64,000 bases of DNA from Halobacillus shinanisalinarum (GCF_022919835.1 NZ_CP095074.1:3512001-3576000), one strand, 5' to 3'; counted from the first letter of the stretch, positions 28,015 to 38,914 are shown. A program made the numbers and translations. Notes: generated by a model from the sequence alone, not told the origin.

Positions 28015-28254
28015 TTAAGGTTTAAAGGGTATGTTCCGTAAATGAGACATCGTATCATAAGGTGAACCAGTCATTTCTGGTTGTCCTATTTTATGGGTAA
28101 TATTCTTGAGGAAGCCGGGGGTAGAACGAACGTGCCAATGGGACTGTCGATCCCATCCATAAAAAAATGTGTGATGCTGGTTGGGACACTCAATACTCAG
28201 TAAGGAATGATCTCGTATAACAAGCGAAGATATGAAACTACTAAATTGTTTCAT
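28015..28254 (-). CDS. Hypothetical 79-residue protein or gene remnant
   Basis: Unrecognised. Rich in His, Trp and Pro (PNQHHTFFYGWDRQSHWH), which looks more like a real protein fragment than a random frame, but there is no convincing ribosome binding site before its ATG at 28254. May be decayed cargo next to the recombinase. Confidence 0.3.
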   Translation of the reverse strand: MKQFSSFISSLVIRDHSLLSIECPNQHHTFFYGWDRQSHWHVRSTPGFLKNITHKIGQPEMTGSPYDTMSHLRNIPFKP

Positions 28255-28354
28255 AGGGGAATTATATCATTATATGGTATAGACAACTATATTTATAATT
28301 GGTAGACTTATTTTGTGCATTAATTTTTGAAAATTCTGTTTAGGGAGTGGTCAT

Positions 28355-30138
28355 TTGAAGAAGTTAGTCACAAAAGTATGCTGTTTAATGGTTTTCTTGT
28401 TAGTAGTCGCTTCGCCAAGTGCGGCATTTACAAAATCACAATCATCAGAGGAACATTTTAAACATTCAGATCCCCCATCGGACAAGGCAAATAAGGGAAT
28501 GGCCAGAAGAATCATTGCCCATATGACCATGAAAGAAAAAATCGGCCAGCTGGTTATGCCCGTTACCCACCCTCAACATGCAATTGATGAAATGCCAAAT
28601 GATAACACACGTGAAATCATTCAAGATTATCATGCGGGCTCTGTCATTATTGCAAACAAAAAAGATCCTGAATTTATGTCCAAATACAACAATCAACTGC
28701 AAGAATGGGCAAGCGAAACACGTCTTGGTATTCCACTTATCATCTCGGCGGACCTTGAATATGGCACTACACATAATGTGATTCAAGGGACAACGACATT
28801 TCCTCATCAAATGGGGATTGGGGCAACGCGTAGCACAAAGGTTGCAGAAACTGTGGCGAGCATCACTGCTGAAGAAGCCAAGGCCATGGGGTTTAGCTGG
28901 AACTTTTCCCCTTTGGCGGATGTCAATACGAATCCCAAGAATCCCGTCATAGGTGTCCGTTCTTTCGGGGAAAAAAGTGACCTCGTTTCTGAGATGACGA
29001 GTGCGATGATCAAAGGATATCAATCAGAAGGTGTTATTACTTCTGTCAAGCATTTTCCTGGCCACGGCAATACCGAGGTCGATTCACATTTTGGCTTGCC
29101 AACGGTTACATACGACCGTGAAACGCTTAAAGAAGTTCACCTCGCACCATTTAAAGCAGCGATAGATGTAGGGGTCGACTCTATCATGACCGCCCATGTG
29201 ATTATTGAAGCCATTGATCCAAAGTTGCCGGCGACATTGTCTAAAAAAGTGTTAACGGGATTACTTCGGGAAGAGATGAATTTTGATGGGATCATTATTA
29301 CAGACGCAATGAGCATGGATGCTATTGATGAAAGATGGGGTCAGGGCACGCCGCAGTCATGGCTTTAAAAGCCGGTGCGGATATTATAATGGCTACTGGT
29401 TCTCATGAAGAACAAGTAGAAACCTTCGAATCACTCTATCAAGCGGTAGAATCTGGTGAACTATCTAAAAAACGAATCAATGAATCAGTTGAGCGCGTAC
29501 TGATGCAAAAATTGAAACACGACTTATTTGAAAATCGCTTTGTGGATCCAGAAAAAGCAAAAGAAATTGCGGCCCAACCTGACTTTCAGGAAAAAGCTGC
29601 AGAAGTAGCACGACAGTCCATTACTCTTGTTAAAAACGATAATGTTTTACCCTTCGATAAACATACTGAACAGAATATTTTTGTAGCAGGTGTAACCGAG
29701 GTGGATTCTGTTGCTAGTGCGGTGCAAAACATAAGTGAGGCCAACGTCACTTCTTGGCAGGCGTCATCCCATACCCCAAAGGAGGAGGAGGTTCAAGAAG
29801 CAGCTGCATTAGCTGAGAATGCGGACAAAATCATCGTTGCAACATACTCAAAAAGCGGACTGCCCGATGAACAAGCGCAACTTGTCAAAGAGCTTCAGGA
29901 CACTGGTAAACCAGTTGTTGCTGTCAGCCTTGGGTTGCCTTATGATGTTGCCGAATATCCAAAAGTCGATGGTTATCTTACTTCTTATGCGATTGATAAG
30001 TGGGGAAGTGATAATCCAACGGTTTTACCTGCATTAAAAGCCTCTGTGGATGTGATCTTTGGTGCTCAGCCGGGCGGTAAACTTCCGGTTACGATTGAAG
30101 ATCTGTATCCTTACGGGCATGGTTTAAGTTACAAATAG
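28355..30138 (+). pseudogene. nagZ: Exported GH3 beta-N-acetylhexosaminidase (NagZ-like), frameshifted
   Basis: Signal peptide in the first 25 residues (VFLLVVASPSAAF), then a GH3 TIM barrel with the NagZ signature KHFPGHGNTEVDSHFGLP, whose His/Asp pair is the acid-base system, the nucleophile Asp in IITDAMSMDAI, and a second alpha/beta domain. NagZ releases GlcNAc from muropeptides during wall recycling. ATG at 28355 follows GGGAGTGG. The frame shifts in the G-run 29337-29340: one more G gives RWGSGHAAVMALKAGADI, the expected sequence. Corrected length about 594 residues, as in B. subtilis NagZ-like proteins. Sequencing error is likely. Confidence 0.82.
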
Positions 30139-30177
30139 TAATAATTGATATATGCCCTTTGAACACACCACTCCCCT

Positions 30178-30396
30178 AAAAAGGAAGATGATTTGATTGA
30201 GGCTTTACAGAACCGAGAAATTATTGGAGCGGCTATAGATACTTTTGATATCGAACCTCTTGAAGGTGACAGTCCATTTTTAAAACTGGATAATATAACG
30301 ATGACTGCTCACATTGCGGGTAGTACACAGGATGCTTTTAGGAATACACCGAAGAAGTTAGCTGTGAGGATATTAGAGCATTTGCGGTATCGATGA
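30178..30396 (+). pseudogene. C-terminal fragment of a D-2-hydroxyacid dehydrogenase (SerA-like)
   Basis: The translation EDDLIEALQNREIIGAAIDT followed by EPLEGDSPFLKLDNITMTAHIAG is the end of the NAD-binding domain of D-isomer 2-hydroxyacid dehydrogenases, including the catalytic His in AHIAG. The first 230 or so residues are missing and there is no start with a ribosome binding site, so this is a deletion remnant. Confidence 0.75.
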
Positions 30397-30436
30397 ACTG
30401 CGTTAAACCTAAAAATAAAAGTAAAAAATACATGTA

Positions 30437-30470
30437 TCCCTTCACCATAATTATGGTGAAGGGATTTTTT
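30437..30470 (+). terminator. Rho-independent terminator
   Basis: TCCCTTCACCAT pairs perfectly with ATGGTGAAGGGA, four-base loop, followed by TTTTTT. Confidence 0.85.
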
Positions 30471-30718
30471 CGTGAAGAGGGTAATCATTAATCAAAATGT
30501 AATTCAGAGATATCTAAGTTAAGCAGGTCATGATCCGTAAAAATAAATTAACGAGTTATCAGGAATATTATCGGCTCTGATATATAAGAGAAGTTTCTGT
30601 ATCCCGTTAGTGTACTGAAGTTAAAGTAATCCTGGATAACAAACGAAATTAATAAGTTTATAAATTAGGACAAACGAACAAAAAATAAGTAAAATGATTT
30701 ACTTTGTTAAATAAATGT

Positions 30719-30747
30719 TTGACATAATTTTCCCTGTTTTGTATTAT
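30719..30747 (+). promoter_or_regulatory. Sigma-A promoter of the tct operon
   Basis: TTGACA at 30719-30724 and TATTAT at 30742-30747, 17-bp spacer, about 125 bp upstream of the tctC start. A 10-bp palindrome AACGGCCGTT at 30800-30809 lies in the leader and could be an operator. The stretch 30471-30718 shows no gene. Confidence 0.55.
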
Positions 30748-30871
30748 GTGAATAATAATAATTTTTAAAATATTTTAGTCGGAGGGAGGATGCACTAGTA
30801 ACGGCCGTTCTTTTACAAGGGTAATGTGGTCTCGTAATTCTAAAACAGTCCTAAAAGAGGAGGAACTGAAT

Positions 30872-31852
30872 TTGAAAAAAAGTATTTATATTACAATTCT
30901 AAGCCTTATGATGATCTTCGTTCTATCTGCTTGCGGTTCAGAAACCAGTTCGGAAGGACAAGCCTCTAATTATCCTAATAAAACGATTCAATTGGTCGTA
31001 CCATGGGATGCTGGTGGGGATACAGATGCTATCAATAGGTTAGTAGCAAAAGAGTTGGAAAAAGATTTAGAGGTAGATGTCGTTGTCAAAAATGTTGCAG
31101 GTGGCAGCGGTGTTGTAGGCGCGCAACAGGTTTTAAACGCTAAAAATGATGGGTACACACTCCTTTCTATACATGACTCTGTGGCTATGTCTCAACTTAC
31201 TGGTCAATCTGATTTTGGTTATTTTGATTTTGAACCCATTGCATTAATGACATCAACTTATGATGCGATTGCAACACATCCAAGTAGTCCTTGGGATTCA
31301 ATGGAGGATGTTGTAAAAGCAGCAAAGGAAAATCCAGGATCAATATCCTATGCAGCATCAATAGGTTCAACATCACAGCTGGAGCCTGCATTGATTCAAA
31401 CAGCGGCAGATATAAAGTTTAATATTGTCGGTTTTGATGGAACGGCTAAACGTATGAAAGCTGTTGTCGGTAATGATGTAGATTTGGGTGGTGTATCAGT
31501 CGTGGCAGGGAAAGATTACCTTGCGGATGACCGTATGAAGCTGCTGGGTTACACGGGTGAAGAAAGAAGTGAGGTATTACCAGATGTACCTACCCTTAAG
31601 GAACAAGGTATTGATGTGGTCTCAGCTACGAACAGAGGTATTGTTGCCCCTAAAGGCACGCCAGAAGAAATTGTAAAAAAGCTTAGCGATGCTCTTAAGA
31701 AAGTAGCAAACAGTGAGTCGTTCAAGAGTAAAATGGACGAATTGGGTACGGACGTCAACTTCCAAGGAACAGAAGAATACACTGAGTTTTTGAAGAAAAA
31801 TGAGAAAGATATGAAAGATTCACTAGAAAAAAGTGGCTTATTAGCAGAATAG
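30872..31852 (+). CDS. tctC: Tripartite tricarboxylate transporter substrate-binding protein
   Basis: Lipoprotein of about 326 residues with lipobox LSAC (Cys21), then a Bug/TctC-type periplasmic-binding fold: PNKTIQLVVPWDAGGDTDAI at the mature N-terminus and the ligand loops VKNVAGGSG and YAASIGSTSQLE. TTG start at 30872 has AGAGGAGG eight bases upstream; the longer ATG frame would put residues in front of the signal peptide. First gene of a TctCBA uptake system; ligands of the family are citrate, other carboxylates or aromatic acids. Confidence 0.88.
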   Translation: MKKSIYITILSLMMIFVLSACGSETSSEGQASNYPNKTIQLVVPWDAGGDTDAINRLVAKELEKDLEVDVVVKNVAGGSGVVGAQQVLNAKNDGYTLLSIHDSVAMSQLTGQSDFGYFDFEPIALMTSTYDAIATHPSSPWDSMEDVVKAAKENPGSISYAASIGSTSQLEPALIQTAADIKFNIVGFDGTAKRMKAVVGNDVDLGGVSVVAGKDYLADDRMKLLGYTGEERSEVLPDVPTLKEQGIDVVSATNRGIVAPKGTPEEIVKKLSDALKKVANSESFKSKMDELGTDVNFQGTEEYTEFLKKNEKDMKDSLEKSGLLAE

Positions 31853-31867
31853 AAGGGGCGATTCAGC

Positions 31868-32347
31868 ATGGTAAGTACAAAGCGTGACCTGATCAACGCA
31901 CTGTTACTATTATTTTTCTGCTGTTTTGCCTACTATGAATCCTCATTAATATCAGAACGTAATCTAGGTAAAACAGAAGCGGATTTTTTTCCGAATATAG
32001 TGATTATCGTATTAGCCATTCTGAGCTTATGTTTATTGGTAAAAAGTATATACGGGATGGTCCGAGCGAAGGATTATCATTTCAAGTTCTCGTTTAGAAA
32101 TCTCCTCCAAGAAAATAAGAAAGTGATTCTAACCTTTGCGATCTTTGGTTTATATGTTCTTCTACTAGACTATATCGGTTACTTTCTTTCATCAATTTTG
32201 TTTTTATTTACCTTGTATCTACTGCTTTCGAATAATAAACAAAAGCTTTGGGCTGTATTGCTAGGGATGGTGGCGTTCACTCTCGTATTGTATGTAGTTT
32301 TCCAAAATGGACTGTCGGTTTTCCTTCCTACAGGGCAGCTGTTTTAA
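31868..32347 (+). CDS. tctB: Tripartite tricarboxylate transporter small membrane subunit
   Basis: 159 residues, four predicted membrane segments, TctB family (helix 1 near residues 7-25, then ERNLGKTEADFFP, a family hallmark). Small subunit that assembles with TctA. Starts 16 bp after tctC with AGAAGGGGCG upstream. Confidence 0.85.
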   Translation: MVSTKRDLINALLLLFFCCFAYYESSLISERNLGKTEADFFPNIVIIVLAILSLCLLVKSIYGMVRAKDYHFKFSFRNLLQENKKVILTFAIFGLYVLLLDYIGYFLSSILFLFTLYLLLSNNKQKLWAVLLGMVAFTLVLYVVFQNGLSVFLPTGQLF

Positions 32348-32362
32348 AGGGAGTAACTAATT

Positions 32363-33870
32363 ATGGAACATATACTATTAAGCTTTGAAACGATCTTAAA
32401 TGTTCAAACCATCATGATTCTATTTATAGGCGTTGTTGCCGGGATCATTGTAGGGAGCATTCCCGGATTTACGATAACAATGGGTGTTGCCCTGACATTA
32501 CCTTTTAGTTTTAGCATGGATCCAGTAAATGGTATTGCCCTTATGATGGGTGTTCAAGTAGGGGGGAGCTCTGGGGGCTGATCACGGCGTGCCTGCTCGG
32601 CATTCCGGGAACCCCCTCTGCGATGGCGACTACTTTTGATGGCTACCCAATGGTAAAGAACGGGGAGCCGGGTAAAGCATTGGCTATTGGATTATGGGCA
32701 TCGTTTATAGGTTCTATCATTTCTGGCATTATCTTAATTTTTACTGCGCCGCTGTTAGCTGAGTGGGCTCTTAAATTCGGTCCATGGGAAATGTTTGCCC
32801 TCATGTTGTTTGGAATTAGTGCGATATCAAGTTTAAGCGAGGGGTCTTTAATAAAAGGACTGATTGCCGGGGCTTTAGGGATTATGTTTGCCCTTGTTGG
32901 CTCAGACCCTTTAATGGGCACACCAAGATTTACATTCGGATTTAGTCAATTATTAGCAGGGTTTAATTTTCTGCCTGTGTTAATTGGACTTTTTGCATTT
33001 TCCCAACTGTTAGGAGATATCAAGAAACCACCCAAGCCTTATAACATTGACGATAAAACAAGTGTTACCTATCCTATTAGAAAGCTTTTTAGGGATATGT
33101 GGAAGTCAAAAGGAAATACGGTTAGGTCAAGTTTGATCGGAACATTCGTTGGGATCCTTCCTGCAGCGGGCGGGAGTATTGCAAACATTCTAAGCTATGA
33201 TATTGCTAAAAAGTTTTCTAAAAATCCTTCTAAATTTGGGAATGGTTCGAAGGATGGTGTGATAGCTGCTGAATCAGCCAATAACTCTTCAGTTGGTGGT
33301 GCTTTAGTTCCTATGTTGGCTTTCGGTATTCCGGGAGACGCAGTAACAGCCATGATGTTAGGGGCTTTACTTATCCACGGTATTCAACCAGGTCCATTAC
33401 TCGTACAAAATCAGCCGATTCTAGTATATGGAGTGTTCATTTCATTTTTCTTAGCGGCCTTCTTAATGTTAATTGTACAAAGCTTTGGGATCAAAATGTT
33501 TTTGAAAATCAATCAAATTCCTTTTCACTATTTAGTACCTGTCATTCTAATGTTATGTGTCCTTGGTAGTTTTGCAGTGAATAATCGCATTTTTGATGTC
33601 TGGGTTTTATTAATATTTGGTCTTATTGGTTATTGGATGAAGATGAACAGTTTTCCTTTGCCGCCATTTATCTTAGGAATTATTTTAGGCCCGATGATTG
33701 AGTCAAATTTACGTCAATCCATCTCATTGGACCCCAGCTTAATGGTATTTCTCACACGTCCAATATCAGCAACTTTAATTGTTTTATCTATTCTATCAAT
33801 GGCATATGGGATTTTTAGCAATTATAAAAGCAATCAAAGGAATCAAAGTGATAATAAAATATCTGCTTAA
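32363..33870 (+). pseudogene. tctA: Tripartite tricarboxylate transporter large membrane subunit, frameshifted
   Basis: About 502 residues and eleven or twelve membrane segments when corrected. The family signature GIPGDAVTAMMLGALLIHGI and the N-terminal GSIPGFTITMGVALTLPFSF are present. The frame breaks in the G-run 32573-32577: adding one G gives SSGGLITACLLGIPGTPS, as expected for TctA. Without it translation stops at 32581. The remaining gene is intact and sits in a complete CBA operon, so a sequencing error is likely. Confidence 0.85.
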
Positions 33871-33915
33871 TTCATATGGACTATGAGCTACAGTATCTTT
33901 CTAAGGAGTGTTTAT

Positions 33916-35532
33916 ATGTTTTCTTTTAACCATCAATCTCACCCTTATCCAATAACGCGAAATGCAACATATGCGAGTAATGGTATGGTGTCCACCTCAC
34001 AACCGCTTGCCTCCCAGGCAGGATTGGATATTTTAAAAAAAGGCGGCAACGCAATTGATGCAGCCATTGCTACAGCAGCATGTCTTACGGTTGTAGAACC
34101 AACCTCAAATGGAATTGGAGGAGACGCCTTTGCATTAGTTTGGACAAAGGGAGAACTTCATGGTCTCAACGGAAGTGGCTCATCACCGAAGAGTATTTCC
34201 ATTGACGCCGTCAAAAATGCAGGGCATGAAGAAATTCCTAAGTATGGATGGATACCCGTCACTGTACCGGGTGCGCCAGGTGCATGGGCGAAACTTTCAG
34301 CGAGATTCGGAAAGCTTCCATTAAAAGAAGTATTACAGCCGGCGATCACGTATGCCTCCGAAGGTTTCCCTGTTTCACTCACATTGAGTAAGTACTGGGA
34401 CAAGGGCTATCAAAACTTTAAAGAGCATTTAAAGGATCCTGTTTTTAACCATTGGTTTGAGACCTTTTCTCCAAAAGGGAGAGCACCTAAACCTGGAGAA
34501 ATATGGTCATCTTTAGATCATGCAGAAACATTGCGTTCCATTGCTGAAACGAATGCGGAATCATTTTATCGTGGTTCAATAGCCGATAGAATTAGTAATT
34601 TCTCAAAAGAAAACGGAGGCTATTTAACTGCTGAGGATCTTGCTGCCTATGAAGCTGAGTGGGTTGATCCGATATCCGTGAATTATCGTGGGTATGATGT
34701 GTGGGAGATCCCGCCAAATGGTCAAGGGATCGTAGCGCTTCAAGCATTAAATATTTTAAAAGGATTTGACTTTACTGAAAAGGAATCAGCAGATACATAT
34801 CATAAACAGATAGAAGCTATTAAACTAGCATTTGCTGATGGTCATCAATATGTAACAGAAGAAAGTCATATGAATTACACAACAGATCATTTATTAAATG
34901 AAGAATATGGAGAAGGACGAAGAAAAATGATTGGTGAAGAGGCACTATTACCTAAGGCTGGAGAACCTTCATTAAGTGGAACCGTTTATTTAGCGGCAGC
35001 TGACGATGAGGGAAACATGGTCTCATTTATTCAAAGTAACTACATGGGCTTTGGATCTGGACTCGTCGTACCAGGAACGGGAATTGCCTTGCAAAATCGC
35101 GGCCATAATTTCTCAATGGATCCTGATCACGTGAACGCTTTACATGGTGGAAAGAGAACGTACCATACGATTATCCCTGGTTTTCTAACGAAAGATCGCC
35201 AGCCGATTGGTCCATTTGGCGTGATGGGTGGTTTCATGCAGCCGCAAGGGCATGTTCAAGTTGTGATGAACATGATTGACTTTGGTCTGAACCCACAGGC
35301 CAGCTTAGATGCTCCTCGCTGGCAATGGTTGAAAGACAAAACGGTTGAAGTAGAAAACAGATTTTCTCACCATCTTGCCCAAGCTTTGGCAGAAAGAGGG
35401 CATAATGTACAAATTGCGCTCGAACCAAATAACTTCGGACGCGGGCAAATTATCTTGCGAGACTCGGAAACAGGTGTATTGATAGGGGCACAGAGTCTCG
35501 AACAGATGGTACTGTTGCGGCATGGTAAGTAA
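33916..35532 (+). CDS. ywrD: Gamma-glutamyltransferase family protein (YwrD type)
   Basis: 538-residue Ntn-hydrolase precursor, no signal peptide, so cytosolic like B. subtilis YwrD. Autoprocessing/nucleophile Thr about 356 in SLSGTVYLAAAD, with downstream SNYMGFGSGLVVPGTGIALQ and GGFMQPQGHVQV. Cleaves or transfers gamma-glutamyl groups. Start ATG 33916 with AAGGAG eight bases upstream; the track-length version from 33883 has none. Lies 45 bp after tctA and just before two chromate-type transporter genes; B. subtilis also clusters ywrD with ywrA/ywrB. Confidence 0.87.
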   Translation: MFSFNHQSHPYPITRNATYASNGMVSTSQPLASQAGLDILKKGGNAIDAAIATAACLTVVEPTSNGIGGDAFALVWTKGELHGLNGSGSSPKSISIDAVKNAGHEEIPKYGWIPVTVPGAPGAWAKLSARFGKLPLKEVLQPAITYASEGFPVSLTLSKYWDKGYQNFKEHLKDPVFNHWFETFSPKGRAPKPGEIWSSLDHAETLRSIAETNAESFYRGSIADRISNFSKENGGYLTAEDLAAYEAEWVDPISVNYRGYDVWEIPPNGQGIVALQALNILKGFDFTEKESADTYHKQIEAIKLAFADGHQYVTEESHMNYTTDHLLNEEYGEGRRKMIGEEALLPKAGEPSLSGTVYLAAADDEGNMVSFIQSNYMGFGSGLVVPGTGIALQNRGHNFSMDPDHVNALHGGKRTYHTIIPGFLTKDRQPIGPFGVMGGFMQPQGHVQVVMNMIDFGLNPQASLDAPRWQWLKDKTVEVENRFSHHLAQALAERGHNVQIALEPNNFGRGQIILRDSETGVLIGAQSLEQMVLLRHGK

Positions 35533-35551
35533 AACAGAAGGCAAGCCATCT

Positions 35552-36135
35552 ATGAAAACACACTGGGATTTATTTATTGCCTTTTTCAGGATTGGCATGC
35601 TTGGATATGGGGAGGGCCGGGGTCCATTCCTCTTATCCATAAAGAGGTGGTAGATAAATACAAATGGATGAATGATGAAGATTTTGGCGACCTTTTAGCG
35701 TTGGCTAATACGTTGCCAGGACCGATTGCGACCAAACTAGCTGGCTATATTGGACATAGAGTCTCCGGTGTCATGGGGATGTTAAATGCAGTGTTAGCCA
35801 CCATTCTACCTACTATTGTTTTGATGATCGTTTTATTAACTTCACTATCATCTATAAAGGATGTGGGGTGGGTGCAAGGTATGACTGCAGCTGTTATACC
35901 TGTCGTTGGTGTCATGCTTGCTGTGTTGACATGGCAATTTCTTAATAAGGCAGGGAAGGGGATGGGCTGGACGAAAACTGGCATCATGTCTGCTGTCATT
36001 TTTGGTCTGCTGTTCTTTTTGAACGTACATCCAGGAATAATCATTGGGATTCTAATTGTGACTGCACTAGTTCAGAAAGATAAAACACAGGAAACAGAGC
36101 AACAAGTCATGAAGAAGGAAGGTCAATCATCATGA
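35552..36135 (+). pseudogene. ywrB: Half-size chromate/anion transporter (CHR family), frameshifted
   Basis: Short-chain CHR-family protein of about 195 residues with one CHR domain (LALANTLPGPIATKLAGYIG). The frame breaks in the G-run 35609-35612; one more G gives MLGYGGGPGSIPLI, the conserved N-terminal motif, matching the paralogue that follows (GILGYGGGPASIPLV). Half-size members work as heterodimers encoded side by side. Which of the two corresponds to ywrA or ywrB is not certain. Confidence 0.78.
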
Positions 36136-36659
36136 AGTATTGGGAGATTTTTTTAGCCTTTTTCATCCCGGGTATTCTTGGCTATGGTGGAGGCCCAGCT
36201 TCCATCCCCTTAGTTGAAAATGAGGTTGTAGACCGGTACGAATGGATGACAGTGCAAGAGTTTAGTGAAATGCTGGCATTAGCCAACTCACTACCTGGAC
36301 CTATTGCAACTAAGATGGCGGGGTACATAGGCTATGATGAAGGTGGGGTATTAGGTGCCCTAATCGGTGTTTTTGCAACAGTTGCCCCTTCATTGATTAT
36401 TATGATTTTATTGTTAGGTATTCTATATAAATATAAGGATTCTAATAAAGTGAAAAGAATGACACAATATGTTCGCCCTGTGATTGCTATATTGCTAGGG
36501 ATTATGGCATGGAGTTTTTTCCGAGAATCATATAATGGGATAGGACTATGGCAAACCGCATTAATTATAATTAGCAGTTACTTATTAATTGAACAGCTAA
36601 AGGTTCATCCCGCATTCGTAATTGCAGTAGCTCTTGTTTACGGGGGATTTATGTTGTAA
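36132..36659 (+). CDS. ywrA: Half-size chromate/anion transporter (CHR family)
   Basis: 175 residues, five or six membrane segments, CHR domain with GYGGGPASIPLVENEV and LALANSLPGPIATKMAGYIG. Overlaps the previous gene by 4 bp (ATGA), giving a matched pair that likely forms a heterodimeric exporter of chromate or another oxyanion. Confidence 0.82.
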   Translation: MKYWEIFLAFFIPGILGYGGGPASIPLVENEVVDRYEWMTVQEFSEMLALANSLPGPIATKMAGYIGYDEGGVLGALIGVFATVAPSLIIMILLLGILYKYKDSNKVKRMTQYVRPVIAILLGIMAWSFFRESYNGIGLWQTALIIISSYLLIEQLKVHPAFVIAVALVYGGFML

Positions 36660-36731
36660 AAATAGGGGAAGGTAGTGGCAAGTAAAGCCGGGTTTTGAAT
36701 ATACTAGTAATGGTCAGGGCAAACTAATTAG

Positions 36732-36772
36732 GTCTCCAAGGAGTATTTGTAATTGCTCCTTAGGGACTTTTT
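36732..36772 (+). terminator. Terminator after the CHR pair
   Basis: GTCTCCAAGGAG pairs with CTCCTTAGGGAC (two mismatched or wobble pairs), then TTTTT. Between 36773 and 37091 nothing beyond likely promoter DNA for mqo is seen. Confidence 0.6.
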
Positions 36773-37091
36773 GGTATTAGTAGATGTAGAAATAACCTCG
36801 GTTCTCTCATTTTACTAAATGGCTTAAGTTGCACCCAATAACGCTTGATTATTCAAACTGAATCATGGTGTTGAGGATTTATTATGTGTTCCTGAAACCT
36901 AATGGCCCCACTTCTAACCAGCTTTTTGGTAATATATAATTTAATTTTTAAATCAATAATGATACACTAGAATATGGTTGAGTCAGAAAACATATGTGAT
37001 TAGGTTGCTCCCTGGATTGCTGTGATGGCCTAAGTAGGAGCGCCTATATACTTACGCTTTCTGCAAATCTTAGGAATAAGGGATGAAAAAA

Positions 37092-38630
37092 ATGAGCAAC
37101 AGCCAGACTAAAACAGACGTTATTTTAATTGGTGCTGGAATCATGAGTGCAACATTGGGAGCATTGTTGAAAGAATTGGTGCCGGAGTGGAATATTCGCG
37201 TGTTTGAAAGGCTCGGAACTGGAGGAGAAGAAAGCTCGAACGTATGGAATAATGCGGGAACGGGACATGCTGCTCTGTGTGAGCTGAACTACACGAAAGA
37301 ACAGCCGGACGGCTCTATTGATATTTCTAAAGCAATTAAAGTGAATGAACAATTTCAGGTTTCCAAGCAATTTTGGTCTTATCTTGTAAACAGTAATCTG
37401 ATTCGTAACCCTCAGGAATTCATCAAACCATTGCCTCATATGAGTTTGGTGCAAGGGAAACAGAATGTTAAGTTCCTAAGAAAGCGCTTTAAAACCATGG
37501 CCAACAATCCATTATTTGAAGGGATGGAATTTTCCGATGACCCGGAAAAGCTGAAAGAATGGATTCCGCTGATTATGAAAGACCGGACATCGAATGAAGC
37601 GATAGCCGCTACAAAAATTGATGCAGGAACAGATGTTAACTTTGGAGTGTTAACGCGTAAGTTGTTTGACACCTTGGAAAGTACTGACCTTGATGTCAAT
37701 TACAAGCATAGTGTTGAGGATATCAAGCGAACTGACGATGGCGCTTGGGAAGTGACGGTCCAGGATCTCGCTAATGAAAAACTTGAAACCCATACGTCTG
37801 ATTTTGTGTTTATCGGCGGGGGCGGTGGAAGTCTGCACTTGCTGCAAAAGACTGGTATTCCTGAGTCCAAACATATCGGAGGTTTCCCGGTAAGCGGACA
37901 ATTCATGGTGTGTAACAATCCAGAAGTGATCGAACAGCATCATGCCAAAGTGTACGGCAAAGCCAAGGTGGGAGCTCCGCCAATGTCTGTGCCTCATTTG
38001 GATACACGTTTTATCGACAATAAAACATCGCTGCTGTTTGGACCGTTTGCCGGCTTTTCACCGAAGTTTTTAAAAACGGGCTCCTTGCTTGATTTGATAA
38101 CATCTGTACGCAAGGATAATCTTGCAACGATGATCGCGGCAGGCGTAAAAAACGCTTCGTTGACGAAATATTTGATTGAACAAGTCATTTTATCAAAAGA
38201 AAAACGTATGGAACAGTTACGTGAGTTTATTCCAAACGCCAAGAGCGAGGATTGGGATTTAGTCACAGCGGGCCAACGTGTGCAAGTCATCAAAGATACG
38301 AAAGACGGCGGCAAAGGAACTCTTCAATTTGGTACGGAACTGGTCAATTCTGCTGACGGCTCGATCGCGGCTTTGCTTGGAGCGTCTCCAGGTGCTTCTA
38401 CAGCCGTTTCTGTCATGCTTGAATTAATGGAAAAGTGTTTTCCGCAACATATCAAAGAATGGGAACCGAAAATCAGAGAAATGATTCCTTCTTATGGCAA
38501 GAAGCTAGTGGAAAACCCAGAATTGATCGAGGAAATCCATACGTCAACAGCGCAGGCGCTTGACTTAGTCGATCAAAAAAAAACGGATGAATCTCCGGAA
38601 AAAGAAACTCGTGTCTTACAAGAAGCATAA
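37092..38630 (+). CDS. mqo: Malate:quinone oxidoreductase
   Basis: About 512 residues. FAD-binding glycine motif [15 protein letters not shown] at the N-terminus, then [17 protein letters not shown] and the C-terminal [18 protein letters not shown], all diagnostic of Mqo. Membrane-associated; oxidises malate to oxaloacetate and passes electrons to the quinone pool. I prefer ATG 37092, with AAGGGA nine bases upstream, over ATG 37083, where the Shine-Dalgarno would touch the start codon. Confidence 0.95.
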   Translation: MSNSQTKTDVILIGAGIMSATLGALLKELVPEWNIRVFERLGTGGEESSNVWNNAGTGHAALCELNYTKEQPDGSIDISKAIKVNEQFQVSKQFWSYLVNSNLIRNPQEFIKPLPHMSLVQGKQNVKFLRKRFKTMANNPLFEGMEFSDDPEKLKEWIPLIMKDRTSNEAIAATKIDAGTDVNFGVLTRKLFDTLESTDLDVNYKHSVEDIKRTDDGAWEVTVQDLANEKLETHTSDFVFIGGGGGSLHLLQKTGIPESKHIGGFPVSGQFMVCNNPEVIEQHHAKVYGKAKVGAPPMSVPHLDTRFIDNKTSLLFGPFAGFSPKFLKTGSLLDLITSVRKDNLATMIAAGVKNASLTKYLIEQVILSKEKRMEQLREFIPNAKSEDWDLVTAGQRVQVIKDTKDGGKGTLQFGTELVNSADGSIAALLGASPGASTAVSVMLELMEKCFPQHIKEWEPKIREMIPSYGKKLVENPELIEEIHTSTAQALDLVDQKKTDESPEKETRVLQEA

Positions 38631-38663
38631 ATAGCCGTTTTGGCTATTTATGCTTTCTTTTTT
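38624..38663 (+). terminator. Terminator of mqo
   Basis: AGCATAAATAGCC pairs perfectly with GGCTATTTATGCT, followed by TTCTTTTTT; the stem includes the mqo stop codon. Confidence 0.85.
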
Positions 38664-38831
38664 CTAGTTGTCTTGATTAATGATATAGATACATAACAAG
38701 GGATATATTATTAATTGGATAGAGGGAAGAAGGTTCCAAGCCAAGAGAGGTTGCGGTAGTATGTAGTCTTAAAACAAATTACCTTAATACATAGTCATTT
38801 GATTTTTGAGATGGGTGAATCCTATCATTTC

Positions 38832-38840
38832 TGCTATAAT
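38832..38840 (+). promoter_or_regulatory. Extended -10 promoter of the toxin locus
   Basis: TGCTATAAT, a consensus -10 with the extended TG, about 75 bp upstream of the toxin start. No convincing -35 was found. Confidence 0.5.
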
Positions 38841-38914
38841 AATACTAGTATGATAGGGCTTTCATGGGTGGCGGTTCATTCCCCTAACTGTAAGATGAAA
38901 GGGGGTGATCCGAT

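Noticed and set aside
28466..29023. 185-codon open frame on the minus strand
   Set aside because: Lies fully antisense to the conserved GH3 gene, has no ribosome binding site and no recognisable domain.
30793..30807. CACTAGTAACGGCCG is identical to part of common cloning-vector polylinkers
   Set aside because: Only 15 bases match and the flanks are ordinary leader DNA of the tct operon, so vector contamination is unlikely; chance match around a natural palindrome.
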